A stretch of 64,000 nt of DNA from assembly GCA_014529385.2 (NCBI GenBank), contig CM043959.1, positions 86,647,529 to 86,711,528 of the forward strand, in the 5' to 3' direction. Under the pieces are notes generated by a model that saw nothing but the letters and a program-made list of their open reading frames with translations, had not been told where the DNA came from and did no database searches. Numbering within the stretch: the first letter of the stretch is position 1; each line of letters opens with the position of its first letter. Positions 34,061-48,608 of the stretch are shown piece by piece. The translations under genes and the position numbers were made by a program. This DNA is from Adiantum capillus-veneris (Eukaryota > Streptophyta > Polypodiopsida > Polypodiales > Pteridaceae).

Positions 34061-35904
34061 TCCACCTTCAGTTGTAGATCAAGAAGAACAACTTCTCCTT
34101 GACCAAATAGGAGTGCATTTTTTTGTGAGCTTCTGATTTTGAGCTTTTGCAATCAAAAAATTTAATCTAGAGCCCTTTTTAATGGAAGAAAATACTAAAT
34201 CAAAAAGCACATATTTTACATACGACAAACACCAAAAAGCATACCTAAGTTTCACAAAGTTTCAACTTTAAGCTTGAACATATGGCAATGTATGAACCTC
34301 AAAGCATACATCTAGCAAGACGAGAATTCAAAGTTCAATGTCCATACAATATTCTCTTAAACTAAGCACCATATCTACGTGGTAATTTTCCACAAGTGAT
34401 TGTGGAGAACCATTATACATGGAGGATGTTTTCAGCCTATATACACATTATCGACGACAAGCTCTATGCTCGTCCATCCCAATACATTGTACCATGCACA
34501 TCCATTCAATATTGTAATTGTGTCGAGCAATGAATATAACAAGCAACCTCCTATTCATTGTGAATGCCACACAATACTCAAATACCAATAATAGTATCTC
34601 TCTAAGTTTAACACTTCCCATGCATATGTGGTAGACATGCAAGAGCTATCCATCTCACTTAAAGAACCACATAGAGCATTTTGCATCGCCCCTTATATGG
34701 AGTCCATCTATCTTAATGCATCAAATGTTTCCTTTAGCACATTTTATCGCTCTTCTTCTGGGTCAAATTGTATCTCCACATCCTCTACCTCTTCCTCTGG
34801 CGCTAATGGGAAAACTACCAAAAATTGATGACTGGGAAGCCTCTGGCTCACCATCATCTGTCAACAAATGCAAATAACAGACAAACCCGTGGTCAAATTT
34901 CACTTAGAGACACTTTTTAGAGTGCCTTGGGCTTTTGTGTTGGACAAGTAGTGCATTGGAGGAACACCGTTCTAGACAAGAATTCAGTCTTCTTATTGCA
35001 CGCTTCTCAAGGGCAAGATCGATTGGGTGCACATATCGCTTTCCACCAATTGTCAGGGAGTTGTCGCAAATGACTGCTTCATACTATTGCAAATGTGTTT
35101 GTAGGTACTCAATTGAGTAATCAATGATCCATTGGATATAAATTCCACATTAAATGTTCTAATAGCTCTAGTGCACGGTGATGAGCACGGATGCTGTATA
35201 AGAACATCTATAGTTTTTCTTCACATGTTTCCTCCCCTTCATCATCCAACTCCAGAACTATGTTCTTCATCTTTAGGAAAAAATATGAAACCTCTGGGGC
35301 CCTTTGGTTAGAGGCCAGACAATAGGAAGAGGATGGTGGACACACTCTATACCCTCAAAAAGTTAGGGGGACAAGGTAGCTTTACACCTCTTAAAGGTCT
35401 CTTACCTAGTGAGAATGGAAGGGAGGTGACTAGGTATTGGGGAAGGGGACCATTTTGACCTCTTTTCCCTCACTTTTTGACCCAGATTCAAAGAAATTTT
35501 ATCCTCCACCTTCTCTCACCTCCATTGCAACATGAAACAAGATCCTCCTCCTCCTCCTTTCATTCACTCACACTACATGCGGACCTCTACTCTTGAAAGC
35601 AGAAAAAGGATGGACTCAAAGGACATGTACGCCACAACAACAGGAGGTGTAAGTGGTGAGTAGGAGTTGCAAGGGCTCACCACAAACATAAGGATATAAT
35701 GGTAATGAAACTGTCCTTGTAGCTTACATTCAAAGCTTGATAGCATCTCCATCTCTAACTTTATCATGCAAAGACAAACAACCTCTTTATGGCTTTGAAC
35801 ACCTAGGGATTCACACCTCTATAAGCAAAAGTAAGCAAAGTTCCTAATGTGTCTAAAGGAAACAGCAAGCCAAACTACTCTTCCATATATATTGAATGAA
35901 AATG
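34061..35904. other. No gene recognised
   Basis: Short ORFs without recognisable content and no repeat structure that I can define. Confidence 0.45.
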
Positions 35905-36175
35905 GTTGTCAAAACCAAGCAAATAGGGAGTGGGGAGCATCCCCCAAGGTCCATATTTGCTTGGTTCTGACCCATGTGATGAAGTCATAAGGTACGTGTG
36001 AGGGGTCAGAACCAAGAAAATACGGAGCCTAGAGAATCCCCCAAGGCCCCTATTTTCTTGGTTTTGACCCATGTGTTAAGGCCATTACAAGTCTCGACAT
36101 GTCTTTGTGGCACAGAGGGTTAGAACCACGCGAATAAGGAGCCTACAGAATCCCTAATTTTCCTTGATTTGACCC
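35905..36175. repeat. Array of three hairpin-forming units
   Basis: Each unit is an inverted repeat of about 60-70 bp. Unit 1 (about 35905-35972) has arms AACCAAGCAAATA and TATTTGCTTGGTT. Unit 2 (36002-36070) has arms GGTCAGAACCAAGAAAATA and TATTTTCTTGGTTTTGACC, about 19 bp with one mismatch. Unit 3 (36119-36175) is more decayed. All end TGACCCATG. A dispersed fourth copy lies at about 38232-38292. Confidence 0.75.
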
Positions 36176-39459
<3,284 letters not shown>

Positions 39460-39990
39460 TCACATTTGGCATGCACATCAACCAAGGCATTTCGTAGCAC
39501 CACATTCAAGGCACAAAGCTCATCAAGAACTTAACATGCTTTCGTAAAGGCACCACATTTGGAATATGTATCAAAGCATTGTCAAGCACCTCATGTTTTT
39601 CCAAAACCTTTAATGGCATACATACTCGACCAAAGCACTACTAGGCACAGCGTATCAACCAAAGGATTGCCTATCACCACAAGGTTGGTCCTCAACTGCC
39701 TTGCCACTGCAACCAATACATTGCAAGAGTCAACATTACATACTAGAGGATCCTCAATCTCTCTTTGGCTTTCTAAAGTACACCCATTAGGCACATTCAC
39801 TAACCAAGTGAATGCTAAAGTATCATATTAGGCATACTTATTGGCTAAAGCATTATTGAACCTCACATTAGGTATATATCATATCTTGGTCAAAGCATCA
39901 CCAAATAAATTATTTGTTATACATGTCAATTAAGGCATTCCAAAACAACGTATTTGGCATACATATCAATATTGAGATTGCTTGTTATCA
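39460..39990. repeat. Degenerate minisatellite, unit about 40-45 bp
   Basis: About nine to ten diverged copies of a phrase like TTAGGCATACATATCAACCA followed by AAGCATT...CACCACAT, with starts near 39468, 39610, 39645, 39786, 39826, 39868, 39914 and 39953. Spacing is irregular. ORFs in it are not supported as genes. Confidence 0.6.
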
Positions 39991-40131
39991 AGCATTGATC
40001 AATGCTCAATAAAGTTATAAACTTCAAATAAACCTAATCTGCATTCTTTTGTTCATTTTCTTATCATGGAAGCGGAGCGGCATGACATTCACCCCCTCTG
40101 AACCTGCACAGCCTCCTATATGTTCCAACCA

Positions 40132-40884
40132 TTATCCAAACTTAAGAAAAAATTGTAAACGTATAAGAACTACCCCACTGTGAGCATGCTTTAATTTTTT
40201 TTCCAATTTGTGGCCTTGTTCAAATATACCCTCCTCCAAGATCATAGGGAAAACACAAGAATTTCCCAGCCATAGAACATAAGCATGTATTGACCCATAA
40301 ACCATGATGAACCCACCTGGATCATATGGCATACAAGTCAACCGCCCCACACCATGTCCATCTCCACCTAAATCAAATGGCATACCAATCAATTGTTCCG
40401 AATCATGCATATAATCGTCTCCTCCTGGATCCCCTACATCATAGGGTAACATCAAATCCCATATAGCATCTGGTAACATTCGATATTACCATATACCTTG
40501 TGCAGCTGGCTCAACCATTTGTTGATCATCAATCACGGGTAAGTGCATTGGTAATGCACCTTCACCCCCTCTAGCATTGGAATTTTGGCATTCCATATCT
40601 AAGTACATGAGTGCCCTAGCAAAACTCTCTTCATTGGGCTCCCAAGATGCATCAAAAAATATTTCCCTATCTTGCACATGCTCAGAATCAAGTAGAGCAT
40701 CATCCAACAATTGCATAAGGTCATAATCAATTGCATCTAAATAAACTTGCTCATGCACAAATTTAGATTTCTCGGTACCCTTTGCATCCGTTGGCACATT
40801 GGGTAGGTAGGGGTAGGGCATTGGGCAACAAGAAACATTCAAAAATCTGGGCACTGCAGTCAAGCTCATGGGTAAGCATGGCAT
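40132..40884 (-). pseudogene. Unidentified reading frame, one internal stop
   Basis: Two minus-strand frames (40486-40884 and 40132-40479) are in the same frame and separated by one stop codon, giving about 250 codons. The first part is acidic (YLDAIDYDLMQLLDDALLDS). The second has repeated (M)P(Y/F)D(L/P)GG phrases. I recognise no family. It lies about 440 bp inside the presumed primer-binding site of element G and in the right orientation to be its internal sequence, but it could also be a host exon fragment or chance. Confidence 0.3.
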
Positions 40885-41320
40885 TCTGTGGGACTCCCTC
40901 TTTGAGGACCCACCATCCTCAAAAAGTTTGATTTAAGTCCAGATATTGGATCCGCCCGCTTGCCACTCCTTGAACTCATGACCATGACTTAAGAATAGGA
41001 AATAGCCACTATCCAAGTGGCCCACATCCCATTGCTTATGGGGATATGAAAAAAAAAGGTTCAATTCATATCTTGGTAGGTTCATCTCCACACTCACACG
41101 CCTAAATAAAGCAATAATTAGAGCTATTGATTAAGGGGCTAATGTGCTCCAAAAATCAAGAAAATAGGGGCTCTATGGAGAGATCTTGTAGAGCACAAAC
41201 AAAGCACAGAATTGAAAAATAGAAATGAAGCTTGACATGTTGGACAACAATTAGAGTACTAATTAGAGATGTGCCCTTAGGAGAAATAGATTAAAGAATG
41301 CTAATCATGCCATATCTCTG
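40885..41320. other. Presumed leader of retroelement G, no gene
   Basis: Minus-strand sequence between the TTGGTATCAGAG-like site split at 41316-41325/60303-60304 and the unidentified frame. No motifs. Confidence 0.3.
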
Positions 41321-41325
41321 ATACC
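41316..41325 (-). promoter_or_regulatory. Half of a primer-binding site of older element G, disrupted by element C
   Basis: CTCTGATACC here joined to AA at 60303 reads, on the minus strand, TTGGTATCAGAG, the plant initiator-Met primer site. Element C sits inside it, and its ATACC duplication is part of the site. The LTR of G should lie right of 60303, but I could not find a second copy to prove it. Confidence 0.45.
41321..41325. repeat. Target-site duplication of element C (left)
   Basis: ATACC, identical to 60298-60302. Confidence 0.85.
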
Positions 41326-41553
41326 TGCTAGAATTAGGGTTGCAGGAAAACACACACAGCTTGGATAAGACGAAGGAACCTCAAGGCACACAATAGAGAG
41401 CGTATTACTTAGTGTGCAACGGAAAGATAAGATAGCCCTAGAGTGATGGATGTATATACAATGCACGGGGGAAAAAGCCTCCTAGTGAGGGAAAAAATGC
41501 CCCGGTGGTCCTAGTGTGTTCATACACATCACTACCACATGTATATGGTAACA
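41326..41553 (-). mobile_element. 3' LTR of copia element C
   Basis: 228 bp on the minus strand, TGTTACCATA...ATTCTAGCA. A purine tract (CAGGGGGGATTT) lies just upstream at 41554-41566. Confidence 0.9.
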
Positions 41554-41593
41554 AATCCCCCCTGGGAGTGATGTGGTGAACAAGAGCTGGCAC

Positions 41594-41986
41594 CTAGAGT
41601 ATAGGGAAGTGCCATACCCTAAGGACATGATCAATCCACAAAGGGGAGTAAGCCCAAAGCTTTGCAAAAAGTTTCGAACTTCTCACAAGACAATGCCTTT
41701 GTGAAAAAATCTGCAAGGTTGTCTTGTGTTGGCACATAAGCCAAGATGATATCTCTTGATGAGAGCCTCTCCCTGACATAGTGGTAATGCACCTCAATGT
41801 GCTCTGTGCGAGCATGAAAAATTTGGTTTCTTTCAACTGCCAATGCGCTCTAAATGTTAGTGTAGATAGTGTTGGCAATGTCCTATCGTGGTTATGTCCA
41901 ACACCCCAATCACCCATAAGGTCTGAGCCATATACACTCAAACGTAGCTGTGAAGATTGCCCTATGCTCAGCCTCACACTTGGAAG
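41594..41986 (-). pseudogene. Element C RNase H, C-terminal part
   Basis: Minus-strand continuation of the RNase H frame interrupted at 55844: KCEAEH (normally SCEAEY) directly beside the insertion, then VERNQIFHARTEHIEVHYHY and DFFTKALSCEKFE, the latter in the frame 41631-41843. It matches the end of element B gag-pol. A frameshift separates the two parts. Confidence 0.85.
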
Positions 41987-41991
41987 CGGCC
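41987..41991. repeat. Target-site duplication of element E (left)
   Basis: CGGCC, identical to 55839-55843. It is derived from the RNase H gene of element C. Confidence 0.85.
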
Positions 41992-42376
41992 TGTAATGTC
42001 TATTGCCTACAGCTGAGCAATAAGCATTGCGGGAATGATTACCCACACACTGTCTTACATTATATAAACAACAGAACACAAGAAGATAGAACATAAGACA
42101 GATTATAGCAAATAGAACACTGCCTTCTTCATGGATATATATCTGAACACAGAGTACAAGAGAGAAGATGTATTTGATAACATGAACATTAGAGATAATC
42201 CGAAAGACAGGTATGCCCCCCCATATACAACCGCTGCTCCAGCGCAGATCGGGAACAGTGGAGACCCCCGTTCTGTCTTATGATATCCTGTGAATAACTG
42301 CCCCAAAGCCGCATGACTCCTAGTCCGCAATGTCCAGACCTCCGCAGGACCGCACTGTGCAGCTTATGCCGTAACA
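41992..42376 (-). mobile_element. 3' LTR of gypsy element E
   Basis: 385 bp, minus-strand TGTTACGGCAT...GACATTACA. The bases just upstream (42377 onward) are not clearly purine-rich; the nearest candidate tract (GGAGGGGCTAAGG) is at about 42410-42425. The 75-codon ORF recurring in both LTRs is not a gene. Confidence 0.9.
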
Positions 42377-42782
42377 CCTGGCACGCACGGTGGATTGCAC
42401 GAACCCACACCTTAGCCCCTCCATGTGGAAGGTTCCGGTTGTTGTTCTTCGACCTGCTCTGGTGAGAAAGAAATGTCGATGTAGCCAAATCCTCGAAAAT
42501 CTGCACGATGAGCCCAATACACCTCGGCCAATAGATGTGTGGATCTATCTAAGTGTGCTCCGGCCAAGGATCCCTTGGAATAAATTGTGTTGGCAAAGAA
42601 ATAGACTGAGGTGCCTGCTGCAAGGGAGCAAGAGGCATATGCAGAGGATAATATCGAGACAGGTATCTATTTAGTGCAAGCCAAAAAGGAGGACATGTTG
42701 GAAGACTGAGGGAGAAGGAATGAGCCAAAGTCTCCACCCAGAAACATAACCTACACCGCTCCTTACGAAGGCGATGAATCAC

Positions 42783-43253
42783 TCACTGCAAACGAGAGAC
42801 ATGAGCCTCGGCCTCAGCACAATCTTCTGTAGCTTGCATCCAATCAGCAATATCAAAACCTTCTGGAACAACATTCTTACCTCTGTCAATATTCGATGGC
42901 TCAAGTTGCTTCATCACAACCTGCTGAGTTAGTTGATGTGCTATCACCTCAACAGACATCCTTGTTCTCCAACTTTGTATTTGATTCTCCAAAAAACTGT
43001 GGAGGTCCTGCTACATCTCCACTGCTAAGGCATCCAGATCATTCATGCTGATCATCATATCACCAGGATGAGATGCTAAATGAGTGGCAAGGCTATTTTG
43101 CATTCGCAATTGGAGCAATTCATCTTGAATAGAAGCCACAAATGTAGAATTATCCTCCCTGAGTGCCTGTATTTCTTCAGTTTGTCGCCAAACTGCCATA
43201 GTCAATTCAACATTTTGATTTGTTAAATTGGCAATGCTTGCCTGCAAAGCCAT
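42783..43253 (-). pseudogene. Element E accessory ORF, coiled-coil part
   Basis: Two frames. The one at 43011-43253 (QASIANLTNQNVELTMAVWR and following) is a clear coiled-coil candidate with regular Leu/Ile spacing. The one at 42783-42992 continues hydrophilic and ends QATEDCAEAEAHVSRLQ. The coiled coil continues on the far side of element F (minus strand below 48700), so F landed in this ORF. The position between integrase and 3' LTR and the composition parallel the accessory ORF of element A. More frames continue to about 42320 without recognisable content. Confidence 0.5.
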
Positions 43254-43255
43254 TA

Positions 43256-43419
43256 TGTCAGGACACGGGTCCTACGGGCATGGCCCTACCCTAAAGGGGA
43301 GTCACGGACCCCGGCCATGGGCCAACTAGCAGTGTGGACAGAGGATCCTAGGGCTAAGAGCCTATAAGTATGGGCGGTTGGGTGGAGGATCCAGGTCTCT
43401 AGCTCCTAGGGTTCTTACA
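43256..43419 (+). mobile_element. 5' LTR of element F
   Basis: 164 bp, TGTCAGGACACGGGTCCTAC...GGTTCTTACA. It contains CCTATAAGTATGGG, a possible TATA region (about 43359). Confidence 0.9.
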
Positions 43420-43420
43420 T

Positions 43421-43433
43421 TGGTATAAGAGCC
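43421..43433 (+). promoter_or_regulatory. Primer-binding site of element F
   Basis: TGGTATAAGAGCC, one change from the plant initiator-Met site, starting 1 nt after the LTR. Confidence 0.8.
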
Positions 43434-46400
43434 CCGAGGAGGAGGAGGCATGGAGGAGGGAAAGAAGCATGGCTCTCGTTCCCTCTTGTTCTCACTCTCT
43501 CTCTCGGTCTCTCATGCAAGGCATCCTTCTCTATCTCTCTCGCAGCCATGGAAGTGTCGCGAGAAGCCATGCAAGGGAGGGTAAGGTTGTGCATCAAGTG
43601 GCATGGCGGAAGAGGCATCAGGGCCCGACATCAAGCTTGTCCATGGGAAGCGGCTCCTGCAGAGCCGAACACAGTCGAGGACACCCTTGCACTCACCTGA
43701 GGTCAAGTTTTGGCCTGCGTGGAATTGGGTGCTTTCAAGCTTGACAGATGCGCGACAAGCAAAAGGCCAAAACGCGTTTCAGTAGCAAGGCAAGCTGAGG
43801 CTTGTGGCGCGTTATCTCTCTCCTGTTCTCTTCTGCTACGTGGCCGCCATCGTTTGAGGCCAGGGGTTGCGTTATTTTATTTTTTTCTTCTTTTCATTTC
43901 CGATTATGGGCGCCCAAGGGCCGCCCACAAGCAGGTTGTCCGTCCCACAAGGAGCCCACGGATGGAACCCGAGGATGGACCTCTACCATCATGTTCTGGG
44001 TGCAGCTCCACAACCTTGGAGGTCCGGGATGAGCAGCGACAAACTAGATTTTTGATCATGTACAAAAAATTCCAATTTAATGACGAGATTCGAGCGCTCG
44101 AAATATCTCCCGGCGAGGACTACAAGGTGAATCCAAGGCCTGCCCATTGGACCGTCCCTAGTTTGTCAGGCTGCATGCAAGCCTCGAAGGGAGGCAAAGA
44201 CGGCTTTTCCAAGGTATGCATGCTCATGCACGGTTTTGGCAAGGCCATAACGTTAACGGCTTGGACACGACAATCTACATTAGAAGCATGGCTTCTCCCT
44301 ATGAGGGGCATCCGACAAAGTAACTTGATGGAACATGCTCATCAGGAAAGGCCTGTTGTTCGACTTGGCAAAGGGGCAAAGCTCCTAGGCAAAGACGATA
44401 TTGTTGAACAAGTGGCGGATATGTTTGCGGCGTACACGGACAAACGCCATGCTCATCAGGTTGGTCTTTTCGTACTTCCAAGGATTTTCTTAATCTCTAT
44501 GTGATGCTATTTTGCAGACGTATACATATCGAATTTCCAAGCTTCATCTTTGATGCAACGGCAAGGCCGATGGCTAATTCGGCTCATGCGTGCAAAGTTG
44601 TTTTGCATGGTTGGATCGCTGATCGGAATGGCCGATTTCAAGGCGACTGGCAAGAGCCCTGAGTTTGGGATTGCAGAGAAGCAAGGCTTCTCTACCTATA
44701 CAAAGTTTAACCACACTTTGTGGTGATGCAAACACTAATGCTAGGAGTGGTGATTGTCATGCACAATAGCAATCAAACCTGGTAGGTCGACTCTTTATGC
44801 TATGTCATCGATTGCTAATAGCATTTCTTGGCAATGAGGCCAGACATACCTATATGAAGCATGGCCTCTCCTGAGTACCTTAATGGAGCACGCTCATCAC
44901 AAGTTACTTTTTGCTTCAAAGGCAGGGTCAAGGGCCGGTTTTTCAATATCTCAAGGCGACACGCATAGCCTATTACTGGATTTGTGGAGGGCAACAAGTT
45001 GCTCAGCATGGCCGACTCCTTGTCATTGTTTATACAAGCCGACATAGGATGCTTGCCACACAATACTAAGTTAATTTCACTTGAACTTGCTCGACAAGGT
45101 CGATTATTTTTGTCATGCTAATGGCAGCCACATCAGTTGGCTACCGATTTAGGTGAAGCAAGGCTTCTATTTATGCATCTTGCATAGTGACTCACCACGT
45201 TTGGCATATGCTATGAGCATACAAACTTGGGAAGGCTTTAGCAAACTGTTTACAGATTATTTCATTTCATATACGACGGATGTATATGATACAAGAGGGC
45301 GTATATGCATATGCGACAAGTTTCTCTCGCACGGTAGATTTGGCTATGAGCCATCTTTACGCGAGCTTTCCCTTTGGACTCTCATGACAATGGTTGTAGC
45401 AACAACTACCAGGTTAGCCAAGTTTAAGTTTTCTTGTTTTTTCCATGTTTACACTTTGCTTGACAATGACTGTCATTGTGCAACGCAAAGTGCTTTGGCA
45501 ATTTTACATGAAGCAAGGCTTCTCCCTTGTGCCAAGGTACTGCCCAATGACTTGGCATCAAGGGCAGTGGCACACACGTTTGAAGAACTGGCAAAATAGG
45601 GAATATCACCTCACACAATCCCTACCCGTTTAGAAGTGCAAGGCACTTATGGTTTTGACCCTCACGTTTGAGGCCATCACTTTTGCCACGGGCTTAAAAT
45701 TTTGCATGCACGGCATGCTAGCTAAGTGGATTCAATTCTACCGGTTTGGGTCGTCACAACCACATACACGGTAGGTGGGTCAGTTTGTGACTTGTTTGTG
45801 TTTTCCTGTTACCTCTCTAGATGAGAGAGTCATAGAAGAAAATCATTGCATGCACGTTAAGCATAATATGCACACGAGCATGGCAATCAACTACCCACGT
45901 CATAGTCGTTCCAGGAAAGTTCCTCAGCCCAGCATGCTCTTCTTTTCTCTCTTTCTCTCTCTTTAAGGGAATAATGAAAATCTTCTAAGAAGCTTTTGAT
46001 ACATGTTTTTCTCATGAGTTAGCCTAAGCCAAGGTGCTCTAACTCTTAGCTAGCACATGGCTAAGATGCTACTCAAATTAGTCTTCATCAGTCCATCCAT
46101 TGAACACAACTTTGCATAAGGGCTATGAGCCACACAGGCTAAGAGCCATTTTTCGGCCAAGGGTAAGACCCAACTATTGGCATTCTTCGGGTGATTGTTT
46201 TCACGATCAAACAGATCTACCCAAGGAAGTACACATCAATGTTAATGGGCAAGCAAGAGTCTTGTCATTACGGATGATTAAGGTGTAATTTTTGCACTAC
46301 ATGTTTTCAGTGCGACACTCAAGTTGAGTTTTTGATAATCTTCAACTCACATCCGCTGATCTCTACAAGGAAGTATGGATACAGCAATCAGTTGAGACAT

Positions 46401-48428
46401 CATGGCTGTCCACCAGAGCTAGGCAGTTCACTTGTGTGGATTCCCTGCTCTCTCTAGAGCACTACAGAGTGTCTACGGACATATTGTCTGGGGTACGACC
46501 CGGAGGGTAGTTAAACTTTCAAGGAAAGAATTCCGCAATCTACCACACGGTAGCGGACGAATTTAACTTTTCGAGTTGATTCCAATCATTATGTACACGG
46601 TTAACTATGTTGGTTACCGTTGCCTGCTAGTTGAGCAGTTTCTACAGAGGGTCTTACCATGAGGTTTGACTACGTAGATGTTAACCAACGGGATCGGATT
46701 GCGCAGGCAACACCCACGGTTTCCACTACAAGTCGTATACATAGGCTTGAATGTTTCATAACCATGCCAAGAGCATGTTGGAACGGAGTATTTTGGACCG
46801 TAGCATCCACTATACCTTATGATGTTACGAACCTACTTGTAGGGTCCAATTTGGCACATGTTGTCACATGGGATACAACATGGTCTAGGAACTCCAGGAG
46901 TTCGGTTTAGCCAGTGTGGAGCATGATAATGAGGGTCCCTCTCACTCTTGTCGCAAAGTGTTATCAGTTACCTCCACACACAAGTACAGCTCGTACTTGA
47001 TGGATGTCACTTTTCCTGACATCCTTACTTGAGACATATTCCACATGTGGAGAATATGAGTCTCTGGGACTGACACTGGCGCCCAATTCTTAATGATGTG
47101 TCGCGACGAAGTCCCTAGGTGCTGGTCGCATCCGTTCATTAGACCATTCGCAGCACACAGTATCAGGTACAATTTCAGTGGCCAAAAATTGTCGGGTACT
47201 AAGTACATACTTGTTGTGATTACAAGTGCTGTGAAACCACCTTAACGGAGGGTTGTTTCTACATATAGCAAAGTATGCTACGTTCATGAGAAGGTCTCAT
47301 GGTTGGTTCCTAGGTGTGACTGGATTGTCACATTCTATTATGGTCCAACTTTTGTTGCAAGATTTTCACCTAAGTACAGTGGAAAGTCTCGTCATGGAAT
47401 TGCGGTTCGGATATGTTTGTGTTAAATGCATGCACACTAGGTGTTATGGGCCCTAGTGTTTAACACAAATTTATTCGGAGCGGCCTGCAAATTCATGGCA
47501 TTATTGTTTCTGCAATTTTTTGCACTGTCAGTGCAATTTCTCTTGCAGATTTTGTATGGGTGCCATACAAGGTGATGGCTAAGTATGGGTGTTTGTGATT
47601 GGATGCTTAAAACTCCAATCTTCTTTCAACCTAGTTGGTTGTCTCCATTCCATATCGAGTATATGGCTGGATACTCAATGATTGAGTCATAGTTTGTCGT
47701 CAGTCGTGGACGACTTTGTGTAAGTGGTTGGGGTAAAAGCACCTCACCCTTACTGCTGTTATTCATCCCGCGTAGGATGGGCAGCTTACAAGCATTCTAT
47801 TTAGTACTAAAGGATATGCAAAGTGCATACGTTAGTAAACCATGCTAAAGGATATGCTAAGTGCATACATTAGCAAGAAGCGAAACAACTGGATCGGTTA
47901 CCTTTCTGGTTTGGAGTTTGCTTCATATGATGAAAGGCATGTTACGGCTAGTTTTAGTCTCTGCCTGTTATTCTCAAGTTATCAACCTTAATCATCAATT
48001 TTGATGGGGTTGACCACTGGCAAGAAACCATAGCAAGTCAAGGACTTGGTTACTGCTGATGAGTATGTCAGCATAGTACTTTCATGGAAAGATGAGCCAA
48101 GGTTATATTGCACATTCAAGTACCTTCAGAAAGTCTGAAACCTGGGTATGCATTTAGGCACCTCTTAGTTAGGATAACTCGTTTAACATACTCAAGTGAG
48201 TTTTAAATGGAATCTTCACATTATGTTGGTTATGGGTCGGTTAACCAAGACGGTTGTACAGGGACAACAATGTGGAAAATCAAGATGTTATTCTTGATTT
48301 CATTGAACCTCCCAATGAACCGGGTTCCGATTCAACAAACCGTTGGATCCAAGAGGGATACCACGGTGGAAAACATTAGTGTTCTTATGAAGATACCACC
48401 ACTTGTGTTTTCGAGGACGAAAACTCTT
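43434..48428 (+). other. Non-coding interior of element F
   Basis: The longest ORF (43710-44504, 264 codons) has a Ser/Cys/Arg-rich first half and a more ordinary second half (DGFSKVCMLMHGFGKAITLT) but no known domain. Most of the rest is closed in all frames. Five copies of a small palindrome GAAGC(A)(A/T)GGC(T/C)TC occur at 44283-44295, 44678-44690, 44856-44868, 45155-45167 and 45510-45522. Possibly the long leader plus packaging region of a parental element; this is inference. Confidence 0.5.
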
Positions 48429-48441
48429 CCAAAGGGGGGAG
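48429..48441 (+). promoter_or_regulatory. Polypurine tract of element F
   Basis: AAAGGGGGGAG just before the 3' LTR. Confidence 0.85.
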
Positions 48442-48444
48442 TAA

Positions 48445-48608
48445 TGTCAGGACACGGGTCCTACGGGTAGGGCCCTACCCTAAAGGGGGGTCACGGACCC
48501 CAACCACGGGCCAACTAGCAGTGTGGACATGGGATCCTAGGGCTAAGAGCCTATAAGTATGGGCGGTTGGGTGGAGGATCCAGGTCTCTAGCTCCTAGGG
48601 TTCTTACA
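48445..48608 (+). mobile_element. 3' LTR of element F
   Basis: 164 bp, matching 43256-43419 with about 8 differences. Confidence 0.9.

Larger units (their letters stand above)
43256..48608 (+). mobile_element. Non-autonomous LTR retrotransposon F
   Basis: 5353 bp bounded by 164-bp LTRs that differ at about 8 positions, with TG...CA ends, an initiator-Met-like primer site and a strong purine tract. Flanking pentamers are CATTA and CGTTA (one transition). The 5-kb interior shows no gag, protease, RT or integrase motif on either strand. That makes it a large retrotransposon derivative needing proteins from another element. The end GAGGACGAAAACTCTTCCAA plus purine tract resembles the 3' end of gypsy chromoviruses, so its helper may be one. 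Confidence 0.85.

Noticed and set aside
42103..42330. 75-codon ORF also found at 55565-55792
   Set aside because: It is inside the LTR of element E.
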